Source: Pontibacter fetidus (GTDB lineage Bacteria; Bacteroidota; Bacteroidia; Cytophagales; Hymenobacteraceae). Taken from it: a DNA stretch of 64,000 nt. Position 1 is the first letter of the stretch. The number at the start of each line of letters is the position of its first letter. The notes under the pieces were generated by a model, which saw nothing but the letters and a program-made list of their open reading frames with translations, was not told where the DNA came from and ran no database searches. Below, piece after piece: positions 41,479 to 51,230 of this stretch. Made by a program: the position numbers and the translations under genes. Location: contig NZ_JAAEAA010000014.1 in assembly GCF_010119545.1 (NCBI RefSeq), positions 62,001 to 126,000 on the forward strand, given 5' to 3'.

Positions 41479-44400
41479 ATGTTTACCCCACTAAAGGCGC
41501 CCTTCCGCCACGGATGGCTTGTGCTCATCCTTCTTCTATTGGTTACGGGGCCTGTTTCGGCACAGCAAATCAGCGGCCATGGTTCCCGTACTGTACCCTA
41601 TACGGTTGTGTATAAGCTAAAAGCTACTACACAGGCCAATGCCCGTACTACCCAGGCCAACACTTTACAGGCAGCCCTGGCCAGGGTAAGCGCGAAAGAT
41701 GTACACCAGAAATTTCCGAATGCAGGAGCATCAGGCATTTCACGTCGCGCCTCCAAGTCTGATATAACACAGATCTACCAGGCTACCTATAGTTCAGCGC
41801 TTGATTTTGAAACTGTGAAACGTACGCTGCTGGCAACCGGAACTATAGCTTACGTAGAGCCGCTTTACCTGCGCGAGCCTTTCATGGGCACCACCGACCC
41901 TTTTTCAGATTCTACCAAAACAACTGCCTATTACCTGAAACTGATAAAAGCCTACGGCGCCTGGGATATAGAACAAGGTGACACCAGTATTGTTATTGGT
42001 GTGGCCGACACAGGTTTCCGTACCGACCACCTTGATCTGAAAGACAACATCAAGTATAACTATGCCGACCCGATAGATGGCATTGACAACGACGGCGATG
42101 GCTACACGGATAACTATGCCGGCTGGGACTTTGCCGATAACGATAACAATGTATCTCATGCGCCGCGCTGGGGAGGCCATGGCATGGGTGTGGCAGGTGT
42201 TGCGGTAGCTACCCCAAACAACGGCACCGGTTTGGCAGGTGTAGGTTTTAAAAGTAAAATTCTACCCCTGAAAGTGTTTTCGTCTAACAGCGACGGTACA
42301 TTTGGCGGAGGCTACGATGCGATCGTGTATGCTGCAGACAAAGGCTGTAAGATCATCAACCTGTCGTGGGGCGGCGAAGGTTACTCGCAGTATGAGCAAG
42401 ATATTATAAACTATGCCGTGCTGGATAAGGATGTTGTGATCGTATCGGCGGCTGGCAATACCAGGCAGCAGCTAAACCTGTACCCAGCCTCTTATGCCAA
42501 TGTGCTTTCGGTGGGCGGCTCTGACAAGAACGATAATAAGTATAAAGATTACACCTGGAGCCATTACATAGACCTGATGGCACCCAGTATGGATATTTAC
42601 ACCACTGCCGTAAATAATAACAATGCTTACGGCTATAACTGGGGAAGCTCGTTTGCATCGCCAATGGTTGCCGGTGCTGCCGCGCTGGTACGGGCCCATT
42701 ATCCCGAACTTAACGCCCAGCAGGTAATGGAGCGACTGCGCATAACAACAGATAACATCTATAGTATAGCCGCAAACCAACCCTACCAGGATATGCTGGG
42801 TACCGGCAGGCTCAACATAAAAAAAGCACTTACCCAACAAAACCTGAAAGCAGTTCGCTGTACCGCCTTCCACGTACAGAACAACCGCTCGGCCCAGTCA
42901 GGGAGTACCGTAGCACTGGAAGCAGCTTTCCAGAATATTTTAGCTCCCATCAGTAACCTGCAGGTAACACTTAGTTCCAATTCGCCTTTTATCACCATCG
43001 CCAACAACACACTTACAATTGGCAGTATGGCAAGTATGGCAGAAACCAATAATTACCAGGCACCTTTCCAGGTTACCATTTCTCCCGAAATCCCAATAAA
43101 CACGACTGTAGCTTTTAGGTTGGGTTTTACAGATGGTACCTACACCGATTTCCAGTATTTTGAGCTGACCGTAAACCCTGATTTCCACACCCTGGATGCA
43201 AACAACCTGCGCCTTACCGTAAACAGCAAAGGAAACCTGGGCTATAACGGGCTTAATTTTAACCAGGGCATTGGTATGACTTATAAAAACAGTACCAGTA
43301 TGCTGTTTGAAGGCGGCCTGATGGTAGGTGTTTCGGATATGCGCGTATCAGATAACCTGCGCAACGCCAACTGGCAGAACGATGGCGACTTTACCCCGCT
43401 GCAAAATGCCCGCATCGCGTACGATACCCCCCTTGCAACACAGCAGGTACGCGGCCTGATACAGGATATTTACCCAGCCACAAATACCGTTGGCGTTGAG
43501 ATTAAGCACCGCAGCTTAGCCTGGAACACTAACCCGGACAAGGACTACGTGATACAGGAATTTATTATAAAAAATATTACCCCGGATACACTTAAAAATG
43601 TAGCCGCTGCTTTGTTTGCTGACTGGGATGTAGGGATTTATTACCAGAATGCCGCCGAATGGGACAGCACCCGCAACTTGGGTTATGTTTATAACACCAG
43701 GTCGGTATTGCCAGTGGTAGGTATAAAATTGCTAACCCCGGGCGCACCCGTATATTATGCCATAGATAACATGGGCGGGGCCGGAAGTATAGCCGTGGAA
43801 GATGGCTTTACCAGTGCTGAAAAATATGCGATGCTATCTGGTGGCGTTAGCCGGACTATAGCAAATGGCAACGGAAACGGCGACAATGTATCGCATGTGG
43901 TGGGCAGTATGGCCCCAGCTATTGCTCCCGGCCAGAGCCAGGTAGTTTCGTTTGCTATACTTGCCGGCGATGACCTGGATGCATTAAAAGAACATGCCGA
44001 TGCAGCTCAACTAAAGTACAAACAAATAAAAAGCGGCCCAGCACCAGTAGCTGTCGAAACTACTGTTTGTGCCGGAAGCACCTATACCTGGCAGCCAACA
44101 ACAGGCAGCAAGTATAACTTTTACGCCGATCCTGAAAAGAAAACTTTGTTAAGCAGCGGCTCAAACTATACCATCACCAACTTCAGCAAGAACACGATTA
44201 TTTACGCCACCAACGCCGACTCTTTGTTTGAGAGTGAAATTGTAGCGGCAACTATAAACTTACCACAAACTCCGGTAGCTGATTTTGCAGCTGCAGCTGT
44301 AACGCTTCATGCAAATACCCCTGTCGTGTTTGAAGATAAAAGTTTAAATGGTGCCAACTGGCAATGGGACTTTGGAAACGGAACTATAGTTACAGATCAA

Positions 44401-44796
44401 AACCCGGTCTATACTTTTACTGAGCAGGGCACTTATGAGGTTATGCTGCAGGTTACTGACCCGTCTGGTTGTTTGCAGCATAGTATTACCAAAACCTTTA
44501 ACGTACGGGAGCCACTCTCAAAAGACAAAGCCGAAATGTATGCGCAGCTAACAGATGTTTACCCAAACCCATCGTTAGGCCTTGTGCGCATTAACTGGGC
44601 TGCTGATGCAACTATAGCATCTCCCCCGGAAATTTGGTTTACAGACCAGGTTGGTCGCAGGTTCAGTGCTCCGGTAAAAACGATAGCTGCCAAAGAACTG
44701 GAATTTGATTTCAGCAACATGCCAAACGGCTTATACATTGCCCACTTTACTTACAAGGATACTAACTTTATAAAGCGGATATTGTTGATGCGCTAA
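41479..44796 (+). CDS. Secreted subtilisin-like (S8) serine protease with PKD and T9SS domains
   Basis: An 1105-residue surface protease. A signal peptide (LVLILLLLVTGPVSAQ) precedes a propeptide-like region (about 30-150), then the S8 catalytic domain with Asp 177 (VADTGFRTDH), His 234 (GGHGMGVAG) and Ser 391 (GSSFASPM). Between Asp and His is a Ca-binding-like Asp-rich stretch DGIDNDGDGYTD. A long beta-rich middle follows, then a PKD domain (about 935-1015, WQWDFGNGTIVTDQNPVYTF) and the T9SS sorting domain from YPNPSLGLV to the end, so the protein is exported to the cell surface. It is not linked to neighbours; a terminator follows. Numerous ACTATAG words lie in the coding sequence. Confidence 0.95.
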   Translation: MFTPLKAPFRHGWLVLILLLLVTGPVSAQQISGHGSRTVPYTVVYKLKATTQANARTTQANTLQAALARVSAKDVHQKFPNAGASGISRRASKSDITQIYQATYSSALDFETVKRTLLATGTIAYVEPLYLREPFMGTTDPFSDSTKTTAYYLKLIKAYGAWDIEQGDTSIVIGVADTGFRTDHLDLKDNIKYNYADPIDGIDNDGDGYTDNYAGWDFADNDNNVSHAPRWGGHGMGVAGVAVATPNNGTGLAGVGFKSKILPLKVFSSNSDGTFGGGYDAIVYAADKGCKIINLSWGGEGYSQYEQDIINYAVLDKDVVIVSAAGNTRQQLNLYPASYANVLSVGGSDKNDNKYKDYTWSHYIDLMAPSMDIYTTAVNNNNAYGYNWGSSFASPMVAGAAALVRAHYPELNAQQVMERLRITTDNIYSIAANQPYQDMLGTGRLNIKKALTQQNLKAVRCTAFHVQNNRSAQSGSTVALEAAFQNILAPISNLQVTLSSNSPFITIANNTLTIGSMASMAETNNYQAPFQVTISPEIPINTTVAFRLGFTDGTYTDFQYFELTVNPDFHTLDANNLRLTVNSKGNLGYNGLNFNQGIGMTYKNSTSMLFEGGLMVGVSDMRVSDNLRNANWQNDGDFTPLQNARIAYDTPLATQQVRGLIQDIYPATNTVGVEIKHRSLAWNTNPDKDYVIQEFIIKNITPDTLKNVAAALFADWDVGIYYQNAAEWDSTRNLGYVYNTRSVLPVVGIKLLTPGAPVYYAIDNMGGAGSIAVEDGFTSAEKYAMLSGGVSRTIANGNGNGDNVSHVVGSMAPAIAPGQSQVVSFAILAGDDLDALKEHADAAQLKYKQIKSGPAPVAVETTVCAGSTYTWQPTTGSKYNFYADPEKKTLLSSGSNYTITNFSKNTIIYATNADSLFESEIVAATINLPQTPVADFAAAAVTLHANTPVVFEDKSLNGANWQWDFGNGTIVTDQNPVYTFTEQGTYEVMLQVTDPSGCLQHSITKTFNVREPLSKDKAEMYAQLTDVYPNPSLGLVRINWAADATIASPPEIWFTDQVGRRFSAPVKTIAAKELEFDFSNMPNGLYIAHFTYKDTNFIKRILLMR

Positions 44797-44817
44797 CGAA
44801 TGTATAAACTATAAAAG

Positions 44818-44850
44818 AGAAGGTCCAGCAACTTGCCGGGCCTTCTTTTT
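44818..44850 (+). terminator. Terminator after S8 protease gene
   Basis: GAAGGtCC and GGgCCTTC arms with a T-run after them. Confidence 0.75.
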
Positions 44851-44885
44851 TATAGTTTATCGTAAAATCCAGAAAGAATAAAACG

Positions 44886-44917
44886 CAAAAGGCCTCACCA
44901 AATGGTAAGGCCTTTTG
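44886..44917. terminator. Terminator between convergent genes
   Basis: CAAAAGGCCT (44886-44895) pairs with AGGCCTTTTG (44908-44917). On the minus strand it ends the aconitase gene. Confidence 0.75.
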
Positions 44918-44937
44918 TTTGTAATGTAAAGTATAGC

Positions 44938-47217
44938 TTATGCGTTAGCGTTCTGCTTTTCCTTTAAACGGATCAGGTTAAGCGCTGAACCAGCTTTGAA
45001 CCACTCGATCTGTCCTTCGTTGTAGGTATGGTTCACCATGAACGTGTCTTTCGTACCATCTTTGTGGGTAAGCACAACTTTCAGAGGAACACCCGGTGTG
45101 AAGTTCTCCAGACCCAGGATATCAATTGTATCGTTCTCTTCTACCAGGTCATAATCCGCTTTGTTTGCGAATGTCAGGCCTAACATACCCTGTTTTTTCA
45201 GGTTAGTTTCGTGGATACGAGCGAAAGACTTCACGATAACGGCACGAACACCTAAGAAGCGTGGCTCCATGGCAGCATGCTCACGAGATGAACCTTCGCC
45301 ATAGTTCTCGTCACCAACTACTACAGTGCCAATTCCGGCAGCCTTATACGTACGGGCAGTTGCAGGTACAGAGTCATAACCACGGGTCATGTCGTTGTAA
45401 ACCTTGTTTGCCTCGCCGTTAAACGCGTTAATCGCACCAATCAGCATGTTGTTAGAGATGTTATCCAGGTGACCACGGTATTTCAACCATGGGCCAGCCA
45501 TCGAGATATGGTCAGTAGTACACTTACCTTGTGCTTTAATAAGAAGCTTCAGACCTTTCAGATCAGTGCCTTCCCATGGCTTAAAGCCTTCCAGTAACTG
45601 CAGTCGGTCAGACTTCGGATCAACAACCACTTCAACCTGGCTGCCATCTTCTGCTGGCGCTACATAACCTGCATCTTCTACAGCAAAACCGTTAACCGGT
45701 AACTCAATACCGCGTGGCTCATCCAGTTTCACCTGCTGGCCATCTTTGTTAGTTAAGGTATCAGTAAGCGGGTTAAATGTAAGGTCGCCGGCAATTGCAA
45801 AAGCAGTTACGATCTCTGGTGATGCCACGAACGCGTGTGTGTTCGGGTTACCATCGTTACGCTTCGCAAAGTTACGGTTGAATGATGTGATGATAGAGTT
45901 CTTACGGGTTGGATCATCAGTATGACGTGCCCACTGGCCGATGCACGGACCGCAGGCGTTTGCCAATACAACACCACCCATCTGAGCGAATGTATCTAGC
46001 AAGCCATCGCGGGCAGTTGTGTAACGTACCATTTCAGAACCCGGCGTGATGGTGAACTCCGCCTGGGCAACCAGGTTTTTAGTTACCGCCTGCTCTGCTA
46101 TAGAGGCAGCGCGGGTAATATCTTCGTAAGATGAGTTGGTACAAGAACCGATAAGACCTACTTCCAGTTTAGCTGGCCAGCCGTGCTCTTTAACTACAGC
46201 AGCAAACTGAGAAATTGGCCATGCCGCATCCGGCGTAAATGGCCCGTTTACGTGTGGCTCTAATGTAGAAAGGTCGATCTCGATCAGTTGGTCGTAGAAA
46301 GATGCCGGATCAGCGTATACTTCATCATCCGCGCGCAGGTGCTCAGCAACTTCATCAGCCATCTGAACGATCTCTTCGCGGTTTGTTGAGTTTAAGTACG
46401 CACGCATGCTGTTGTCGTAAGCAAATACCGAAGTAGTTGCACCGATTTCAGCACCCATGTTACAGATGGTACCTTTACCAGTACAAGACATAGACTCAGC
46501 ACCTTCGCCGAAATACTCCACGATAGCGCCCGTACCACCTTTCACAGTCAGGATACCAGCTACTTTCAGGATTACGTCTTTAGGAGATGTCCAGCCATTC
46601 AGTTTACCTGTCAGCTTCACGCCAATTACTTTCGGGAATTTAAGCTCCCAGGCCATACCGGCCATTACGTCAACAGCATCAGCGCCACCAACACCGATCG
46701 CTACCATACCCAGACCACCGGCATTTGGCGTGTGTGAGTCAGTTCCGATCATCATACCACCCGGGAAAGCATAGTTCTCTAATACTACCTGGTGAATGAT
46801 ACCTGCACCTGGCTTCCAGAAACCGATGCCATACTTGTTTGATACCGAAGCAAGGAAATCGTAAACTTCTTTGTTTTCTGTGTAAGCGTCTTTCAGATCT
46901 GAATCTGCGCCTGTGCGGGCCTGGATCAGGTGATCGCAGTGTACCGTAGATGGAACCGCAACGGTAGGCTTGCCAGCCTGCATGAACTGAAGCAAGGCCA
47001 TCTGTGCCGTGGCATCCTGCATCGCAACTCTGTCCGGAGCGAAATCCACGTAAGATTTTCCGCGCTCGTACGCCTGCGTTGCCTTGCCTTCATATAGGTG
47101 TGCATACAGGATCTTTTCAGTCAGAGTCAGCGGTCTGCCAACTGTATTACGGGCAGCCGAAATGCGCTCTCCCATACCGGCATAAACTGCCTTGATCATT
47201 CCTAAATCAAATGCCAT
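44938..47217 (-). CDS. acn: Aconitate hydratase
   Basis: The TCA-cycle enzyme interconverting citrate and isocitrate with a [4Fe-4S] cluster, cytoplasmic. The 759 residues are of the mitochondrial-type aconitase (shorter than the AcnA form of about 890). Cluster ligands are visible in [10 protein letters not shown] and [13 protein letters not shown]. Other motifs are the HSDHLIQ-like region [40 protein letters not shown], the swivelling-domain [21 protein letters not shown] and [17 protein letters not shown]. No other TCA gene is adjacent. The start at 47217 gives the usual MAFDLGMIK opening of Bacteroidota enzymes. Confidence 0.97.
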   Translation of the reverse strand: MAFDLGMIKAVYAGMGERISAARNTVGRPLTLTEKILYAHLYEGKATQAYERGKSYVDFAPDRVAMQDATAQMALLQFMQAGKPTVAVPSTVHCDHLIQARTGADSDLKDAYTENKEVYDFLASVSNKYGIGFWKPGAGIIHQVVLENYAFPGGMMIGTDSHTPNAGGLGMVAIGVGGADAVDVMAGMAWELKFPKVIGVKLTGKLNGWTSPKDVILKVAGILTVKGGTGAIVEYFGEGAESMSCTGKGTICNMGAEIGATTSVFAYDNSMRAYLNSTNREEIVQMADEVAEHLRADDEVYADPASFYDQLIEIDLSTLEPHVNGPFTPDAAWPISQFAAVVKEHGWPAKLEVGLIGSCTNSSYEDITRAASIAEQAVTKNLVAQAEFTITPGSEMVRYTTARDGLLDTFAQMGGVVLANACGPCIGQWARHTDDPTRKNSIITSFNRNFAKRNDGNPNTHAFVASPEIVTAFAIAGDLTFNPLTDTLTNKDGQQVKLDEPRGIELPVNGFAVEDAGYVAPAEDGSQVEVVVDPKSDRLQLLEGFKPWEGTDLKGLKLLIKAQGKCTTDHISMAGPWLKYRGHLDNISNNMLIGAINAFNGEANKVYNDMTRGYDSVPATARTYKAAGIGTVVVGDENYGEGSSREHAAMEPRFLGVRAVIVKSFARIHETNLKKQGMLGLTFANKADYDLVEENDTIDILGLENFTPGVPLKVVLTHKDGTKDTFMVNHTYNEGQIEWFKAGSALNLIRLKEKQNANA

Positions 47218-47388
47218 AGTTTTGCTATTATTAATGTATAAAATGCTTCTTTTCCGAAGTTCACAAATGTACGAAATCTAGAGGCTATTCAGCAACATTA
47301 GATAACATGAATATAACCTTTACAGGTTTAGTATGCTCATACGGTATCATTTTTGGCTTTTACGGATTTACTACAGTAATTTTACCCC

Positions 47389-48666
47389 ATGAAACGTACC
47401 TATTCTAATACTTCTGCAAGGCTTATTTTGTTATTTGCCCTGCTGTTAACTATAGGAGTTAGCTCCTGCCAGCAAAATAAAATGGATACAACTTCCGCAA
47501 CTATAAAACCGGGCACCTGGCGCGTAGCCCTGCACCGTACAGATGGCAAAGAAATTCCGTTTACCATGGAAGCCGAAGCGAAAAACGACAGCACGGTGTT
47601 ATACCTGGTAAATGGCGAAGAGCGCATTTTGCTGGATGAGATTGCTACAGAAGGTGATTCTGTAAAAATTAAGCTCCATATTTTTGATGCCGACCTGATT
47701 GCCAAAATAGAAGATGGTAAAATGGCCGGTCGTTTTGTGAAGAATGATACAGAAGCCCCCTACTCTGTTCCGTTCACGGCCGAGTACGGCAATACTCACC
47801 GTTTTAAAACTAACCCTGCCAATGCAACCTATAGTTATGGCGGCAAATGGGAAGTAGTATTTACAGATACGGAAGGTGGCAGTTACAAAGCCGTTGGCGT
47901 TTTTGAACAGGATGGCAACAACCTGACCGGTACCTTCCTGACCGAAACCGGTGACTATAGGTACCTGGAAGGACAGGTGGATGGCGACCAGCTGAACCTG
48001 TCTACGTTTGATGGTAACCACGCTTATTTGTTCACGGCTAAGCCAACCGATGCCAACACCTTGAAAGGCGATTTTTATGCCGGCATGAGCGGCTACGAAA
48101 GCTGGACAGCCAAGCGCAACGAAAATGCTGCACTTGCCAGCGCTGACTCTTTAACGTTTCTGAAACCAGGTTACGAAAAGCTGGAGTTTACATTCCCGAG
48201 TATAGAAGGTGGCAAAAACATTTCGCTGAGCGATGACAAGTATAAAGGCAAAGTAGTAATAGTGCAGTTGCTGGGTTCGTGGTGCCCTAACTGTATGGAT
48301 GAGACCAAATTCCTGGCACCTTACTATAGCAAAAACAAAGACCGTGGCCTGGAGATAATAGGTTTAGGCTTTGAGCGCAGCCCGGAGTTTGAAAAAGCGG
48401 CCCCACGCCTGCAAAAAATGAAAGAGCGCATGAACGTGAACTATGACCTGGCAGTAGCTGGTATCTCAGATAAAGAAGCAGCCGCTAAAGCACTACCAGC
48501 CCTTAACCACGTGCTCTCCTTCCCGACTACCATTTACATTGGCCGCGACGGCAAAGTTCGCAAAATACACACGGGCTTCTCAGGCCCTGGTACCGGCAAA
48601 TATTACGAAGAATGGGTAGCTGATTTTAACAAAACGATGGATCAGTTGTTGGCAGAGAAAATTTAA
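47389..48666 (+). CDS. TlpA-like thioredoxin lipoprotein
   Basis: A 425-residue envelope protein. The N-terminal signal (LILLFALLLTIGVSSC) ends in a lipobox Cys, so it is a lipoprotein. Residues about 35-255 form a beta-rich domain (DUF4369-like), and the C-terminal part (about 265-425) is a thioredoxin-fold TlpA/ResA domain with the redox motif in LGSWCPNCMDE and FPTTIYIGRDGKVRKIHTGF (cis-Pro before TT). Such proteins reduce disulphides in the periplasm, for example for cytochrome c maturation. It is a single gene, and a REP-like hairpin directly follows the stop. Confidence 0.9.
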   Translation: MKRTYSNTSARLILLFALLLTIGVSSCQQNKMDTTSATIKPGTWRVALHRTDGKEIPFTMEAEAKNDSTVLYLVNGEERILLDEIATEGDSVKIKLHIFDADLIAKIEDGKMAGRFVKNDTEAPYSVPFTAEYGNTHRFKTNPANATYSYGGKWEVVFTDTEGGSYKAVGVFEQDGNNLTGTFLTETGDYRYLEGQVDGDQLNLSTFDGNHAYLFTAKPTDANTLKGDFYAGMSGYESWTAKRNENAALASADSLTFLKPGYEKLEFTFPSIEGGKNISLSDDKYKGKVVIVQLLGSWCPNCMDETKFLAPYYSKNKDRGLEIIGLGFERSPEFEKAAPRLQKMKERMNVNYDLAVAGISDKEAAAKALPALNHVLSFPTTIYIGRDGKVRKIHTGFSGPGTGKYYEEWVADFNKTMDQLLAEKI

Positions 48667-48668
48667 CA

Positions 48669-48712
48669 TCCCCCTTGCCCCCTCCTAAAAACAGGAGGGG
48701 GTATTTTTTTGC
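48669..48712 (+). repeat. REP-like module, possible terminator of TlpA gene
   Basis: CCCCCTTGCCCCCTCCT-AAAA-ACAGGAGGGGG followed by TATTTTTTT. It sits 3 bases after the stop and has a T-run, so it may serve as a terminator. Confidence 0.65.
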
Positions 48713-48735
48713 GGTTTGTACTGGCCTTTTGCTGG

Positions 48736-48830
48736 CGAGAGTTTGTAACTCGTGCCTAACTATGATGTTGGATTTGTAACTTAACTGAGCCAAAGGCTCA
48801 ACTATAGTTCGACACGAGCGGAGACGCTCG
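48736..48830. repeat. Tandem hairpin repeat
   Basis: It includes GAGAGTTTGTAACTC (near 48738-48752), the perfect hairpin TGAGCC-AAA-GGCTCA (48786-48800) and CGAGCG-GAGA-CGCTCG (48815-48830). Related hairpins occur at 49774-49821 and 54997-55043. Confidence 0.7.
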
Positions 48831-48856
48831 CACCATAATACATGTTATGCAATGCT

Positions 48857-48900
48857 TCTCCCTCCCCTGTTTTTAGGGGAGGGTTGGGGTGGGGTTATTT
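48857..48900. repeat. REP-like module overlapping a stop codon
   Basis: CTCCCTCCCCT-GTTTTT-AGGGGAGGG with the tail TTGGGGTGGGGTTATT. The methyltransferase stop codon at 48895-48897 lies inside this tail. Confidence 0.7.
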
Positions 48901-49512
48901 CCGCAGCCTTACCAATCTGAACGTACCATTTAAAGCCGCCGGTTCATTCAATTCTATAGTCAGATTTGTATGGCTAACTATAGTTCCGATGCTTCGGTTA
49001 ATGTCGGAAAAGAGCGTACCGGCAATTTGGTTGAAGAAGTGGCGAGCTATAGTTGGCTTTTGTCCGTCCGGCAGAAATTTGTCGAAAATCATCACTGTAC
49101 CGCCTGGCTTTAATACCCGCTCTACTTCTTTTATACAGGCAATTGGGTCTGGTATCACAGCAAGTATCAAATGGGCAACAACTGCATCAAAACTGTTATC
49201 AGCAAAGGCAAGTTGCTGGCCATTCATTACTTGTGCATCTATAGTTACTCCTAACTTTTCGGCGCGTTGCTGTAGTTTGGTTATCATGCCGGGTGTAATA
49301 TCGATGGCGGTTAGGTTGGTGTATTGTTGCATGTATGGCAGGTCAAGGCCGGTGCCGGCACCAAGTAACAGAATGGCATCGCTGGGTTTGGCATTCAATA
49401 ACTCTACTGACCGTTTTCTATACTTTCGGAAAATTCTGTCAGCAATAAGGTCGTATATGGGCAGGTAAAGGGTGTACCGCAGGCGGTTCCAGGTGTTGGT
49501 GTTCAGGCTCAT
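48895..49512 (-). CDS. Class I SAM-dependent methyltransferase
   Basis: A 205-residue Rossmann-fold methyltransferase. Motif I is ILLLGAGTGLDLPYM (SAM binding), followed by LTAIDITPGM (motif II acidic), QLAFADNSFDAVVAHLILAVI (motif III/IV) and LKPGGTVMIFDKF (motif V). Its general likeness is to the UbiE/phosphatidylethanolamine methyltransferase group, but the substrate is open. The last codons carry into a REP-like repeat, so the C-terminus may be shaped by it. It is a single leftward gene, with a long repeat-filled gap upstream. Confidence 0.87.
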   Translation of the reverse strand: MSLNTNTWNRLRYTLYLPIYDLIADRIFRKYRKRSVELLNAKPSDAILLLGAGTGLDLPYMQQYTNLTAIDITPGMITKLQQRAEKLGVTIDAQVMNGQQLAFADNSFDAVVAHLILAVIPDPIACIKEVERVLKPGGTVMIFDKFLPDGQKPTIARHFFNQIAGTLFSDINRSIGTIVSHTNLTIELNEPAALNGTFRLVRLRK

Positions 49513-49773
49513 TTTTTCATAGGTTATTTTGCGTGCACAAAACTATCCTACTATAGCCCTACTCCATTACAGATTTATAGTTGATGTTTATAGATTTTCT
49601 AAATCAGGATTTCCAGGATTTTTAAGGATTTGCAGAATTTGTGCCTGAACTATAGAATCAGGACTATTTTGTTTTGCTGAGACGGAATGCTATATGTTTT
49701 GGCAGCTAAGAATCGGGATTAATGAGGGTTGTATAGAATTTGGAAGATGCCATATTTTGCGTCTCTTTTCAAG

Positions 49774-49821
49774 GCGAGTCTGGAGACTCGCTCACACTGT
49801 GCAACACCGGTTAGATACCGG
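49774..49821. repeat. Tandem hairpins
   Basis: GCGAGTC-TGGA-GACTCGC (49774-49791) and CCGG-TTAGATA-CCGG (49807-49821) belong to the same type as the hairpins at 48736 and 54997. Confidence 0.6.
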
Positions 49822-49842
49822 CGCCAGTTATTTGCAAATCCT

Positions 49843-49968
49843 TTTATCCTTTATAATCCTGTAAATCCTGATTCAGACAAAAAAGTGGGCCAAACAAAAA
49901 AGACGCAAAATATTGCATCCCTCCATCCTGTTTATCCTTTATAATCCTGTAAATCCTGATTCAGACAA
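49843..49968. repeat. Direct repeat of 38 bp
   Basis: Copies at 49843-49880 and 49931-49968 are identical over 38 bp and end in GATTCAGACAA, separated by 50 bp. The repeat is related to 5704-5742. Confidence 0.85.
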
Positions 49969-49975
49969 TCAGCAA

Positions 49976-50953
49976 TTACTTCTCCCGCTCTATAGTATAC
50001 GCGATCAGTTGCTCCAGCGAGGTGCGAGATGGGGACTCAGGGAAAGTGTGCAGAATTTCTAGCGCCTCTTTGTGGTAGCGGTTCATTACCTCTATAGTGT
50101 AATCTATCCCACCAGACTGCTTTACAAAATCAATAACCTGCTGCACGCGCTTGTTGTCGCCGTTGTTGTTCTTCACGTTGTAAATAACGCGGCGCTTGGT
50201 TAACCAGTCAGCATTACGAAGGGCGTGTATCAGCGGCAGGGTCATTTTCTTTTCCTTGATGTCGATGCCAACAGGTTTTCCAATTTCAGCGGTTCCATAA
50301 TCAAAAAGGTCATCTTTAATCTGGAAGGCTATACCTACTTTTTCGCCAAACAAACGGGCTTTTTCGATTTCTTCTTTAGAGGCACCTGCCGAGGCAGCAC
50401 CAACCGCACAACAAGAAGCTATTAACGACGCCGTTTTCTGACGTATGATATCAAAGTATACCGACTCGTCAATGTCCAGGCGGCGGGCTTTTTCGATCTG
50501 CAGCAACTCCCCTTCACTCATTTCCTTCACCGCATTCGATACGATCTTCAGCAGTTCAAAATCATCGTTCTGCAACGACAGCAGCAAGCCTTTAGAGAGA
50601 AGGTAGTCGCCAACCAATACGGCAATTTTGTTTTTCCAGAGGGCATTAACGGAAAAGAAACCACGTCTATAGTTGGCATCGTCTACCACATCGTCATGCA
50701 CTAAGGTAGCTGTATGCAGCAACTCAATCAGTGCAGCGCCCCGGTAAGTGGCATCGGTTATAGTTTCGTGGTAGAGTTTGGCTGTGAAGAAAACAAACAT
50801 CGGGCGCATCTGTTTGCCTTTGCGCTTCACGATGTAGCTCATGATACGGTCCAAAAGCAACACCTTCGACTTCATAGAAGTCCGGAACTTCTTCTCGAAA
50901 AGCTCCATTTCGCCGGCAATTGGCGCTTGTATCTGGTCTAGGCGGCTGCTCAT
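49976..50953 (-). CDS. Polyprenyl diphosphate synthase
   Basis: A 325-residue trans-prenyltransferase (octaprenyl/solanesyl-type), which condenses isopentenyl diphosphate onto allylic diphosphates to give the side chain of menaquinone or similar, in the cytoplasm. The first Asp-rich motif is LVHDDVVDDA, the second is FQIKDDLFDYG, with KGKQMRP and YHETITDATYRGAALIELLHTATL around it. Small residues before the first Asp motif fit a long-chain product. ATG 50953 (MSSRLDQIQAP) is preferred over a start 15 bases upstream. Chain length is not predictable here. Confidence 0.93.
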   Translation of the reverse strand: MSSRLDQIQAPIAGEMELFEKKFRTSMKSKVLLLDRIMSYIVKRKGKQMRPMFVFFTAKLYHETITDATYRGAALIELLHTATLVHDDVVDDANYRRGFFSVNALWKNKIAVLVGDYLLSKGLLLSLQNDDFELLKIVSNAVKEMSEGELLQIEKARRLDIDESVYFDIIRQKTASLIASCCAVGAASAGASKEEIEKARLFGEKVGIAFQIKDDLFDYGTAEIGKPVGIDIKEKKMTLPLIHALRNADWLTKRRVIYNVKNNNGDNKRVQQVIDFVKQSGGIDYTIEVMNRYHKEALEILHTFPESPSRTSLEQLIAYTIEREK

Positions 50954-51230
50954 GTATTGGTTCTGCAATATTACAGTGTGTGGCAGTGGTTTCCAAACGT
51001 GCGGTAGCTTTATTGCGCAATGGCAGCCTGGTTAAATTGCCGGCATAATTCGTTTTGAGCACAATAAATGATAGTTTGCAGAATATTAACGTGGCTGAGA
51101 GTCTACTTTCACGACTTTACCCCGACAAAATAATCACTCAGCCAACTATAATTTAACCGTTTCACGATCAACAATTCGGCAGGCAACCTCGTTTAAACAT
51201 CCAACTATAGTGCCTGCTAAATCCAATTTT

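Larger units (their letters stand above)
49513..49975. other. Repeat-filled intergenic region
   Basis: This 463-bp gap has no gene. It holds an inverted AATCCTG-type repeat (49603-49655), hairpins (49774-49821) and a 38-bp perfect direct repeat (49843-49880 and 49931-49968). No promoter or terminator was recognised. Confidence 0.7.
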
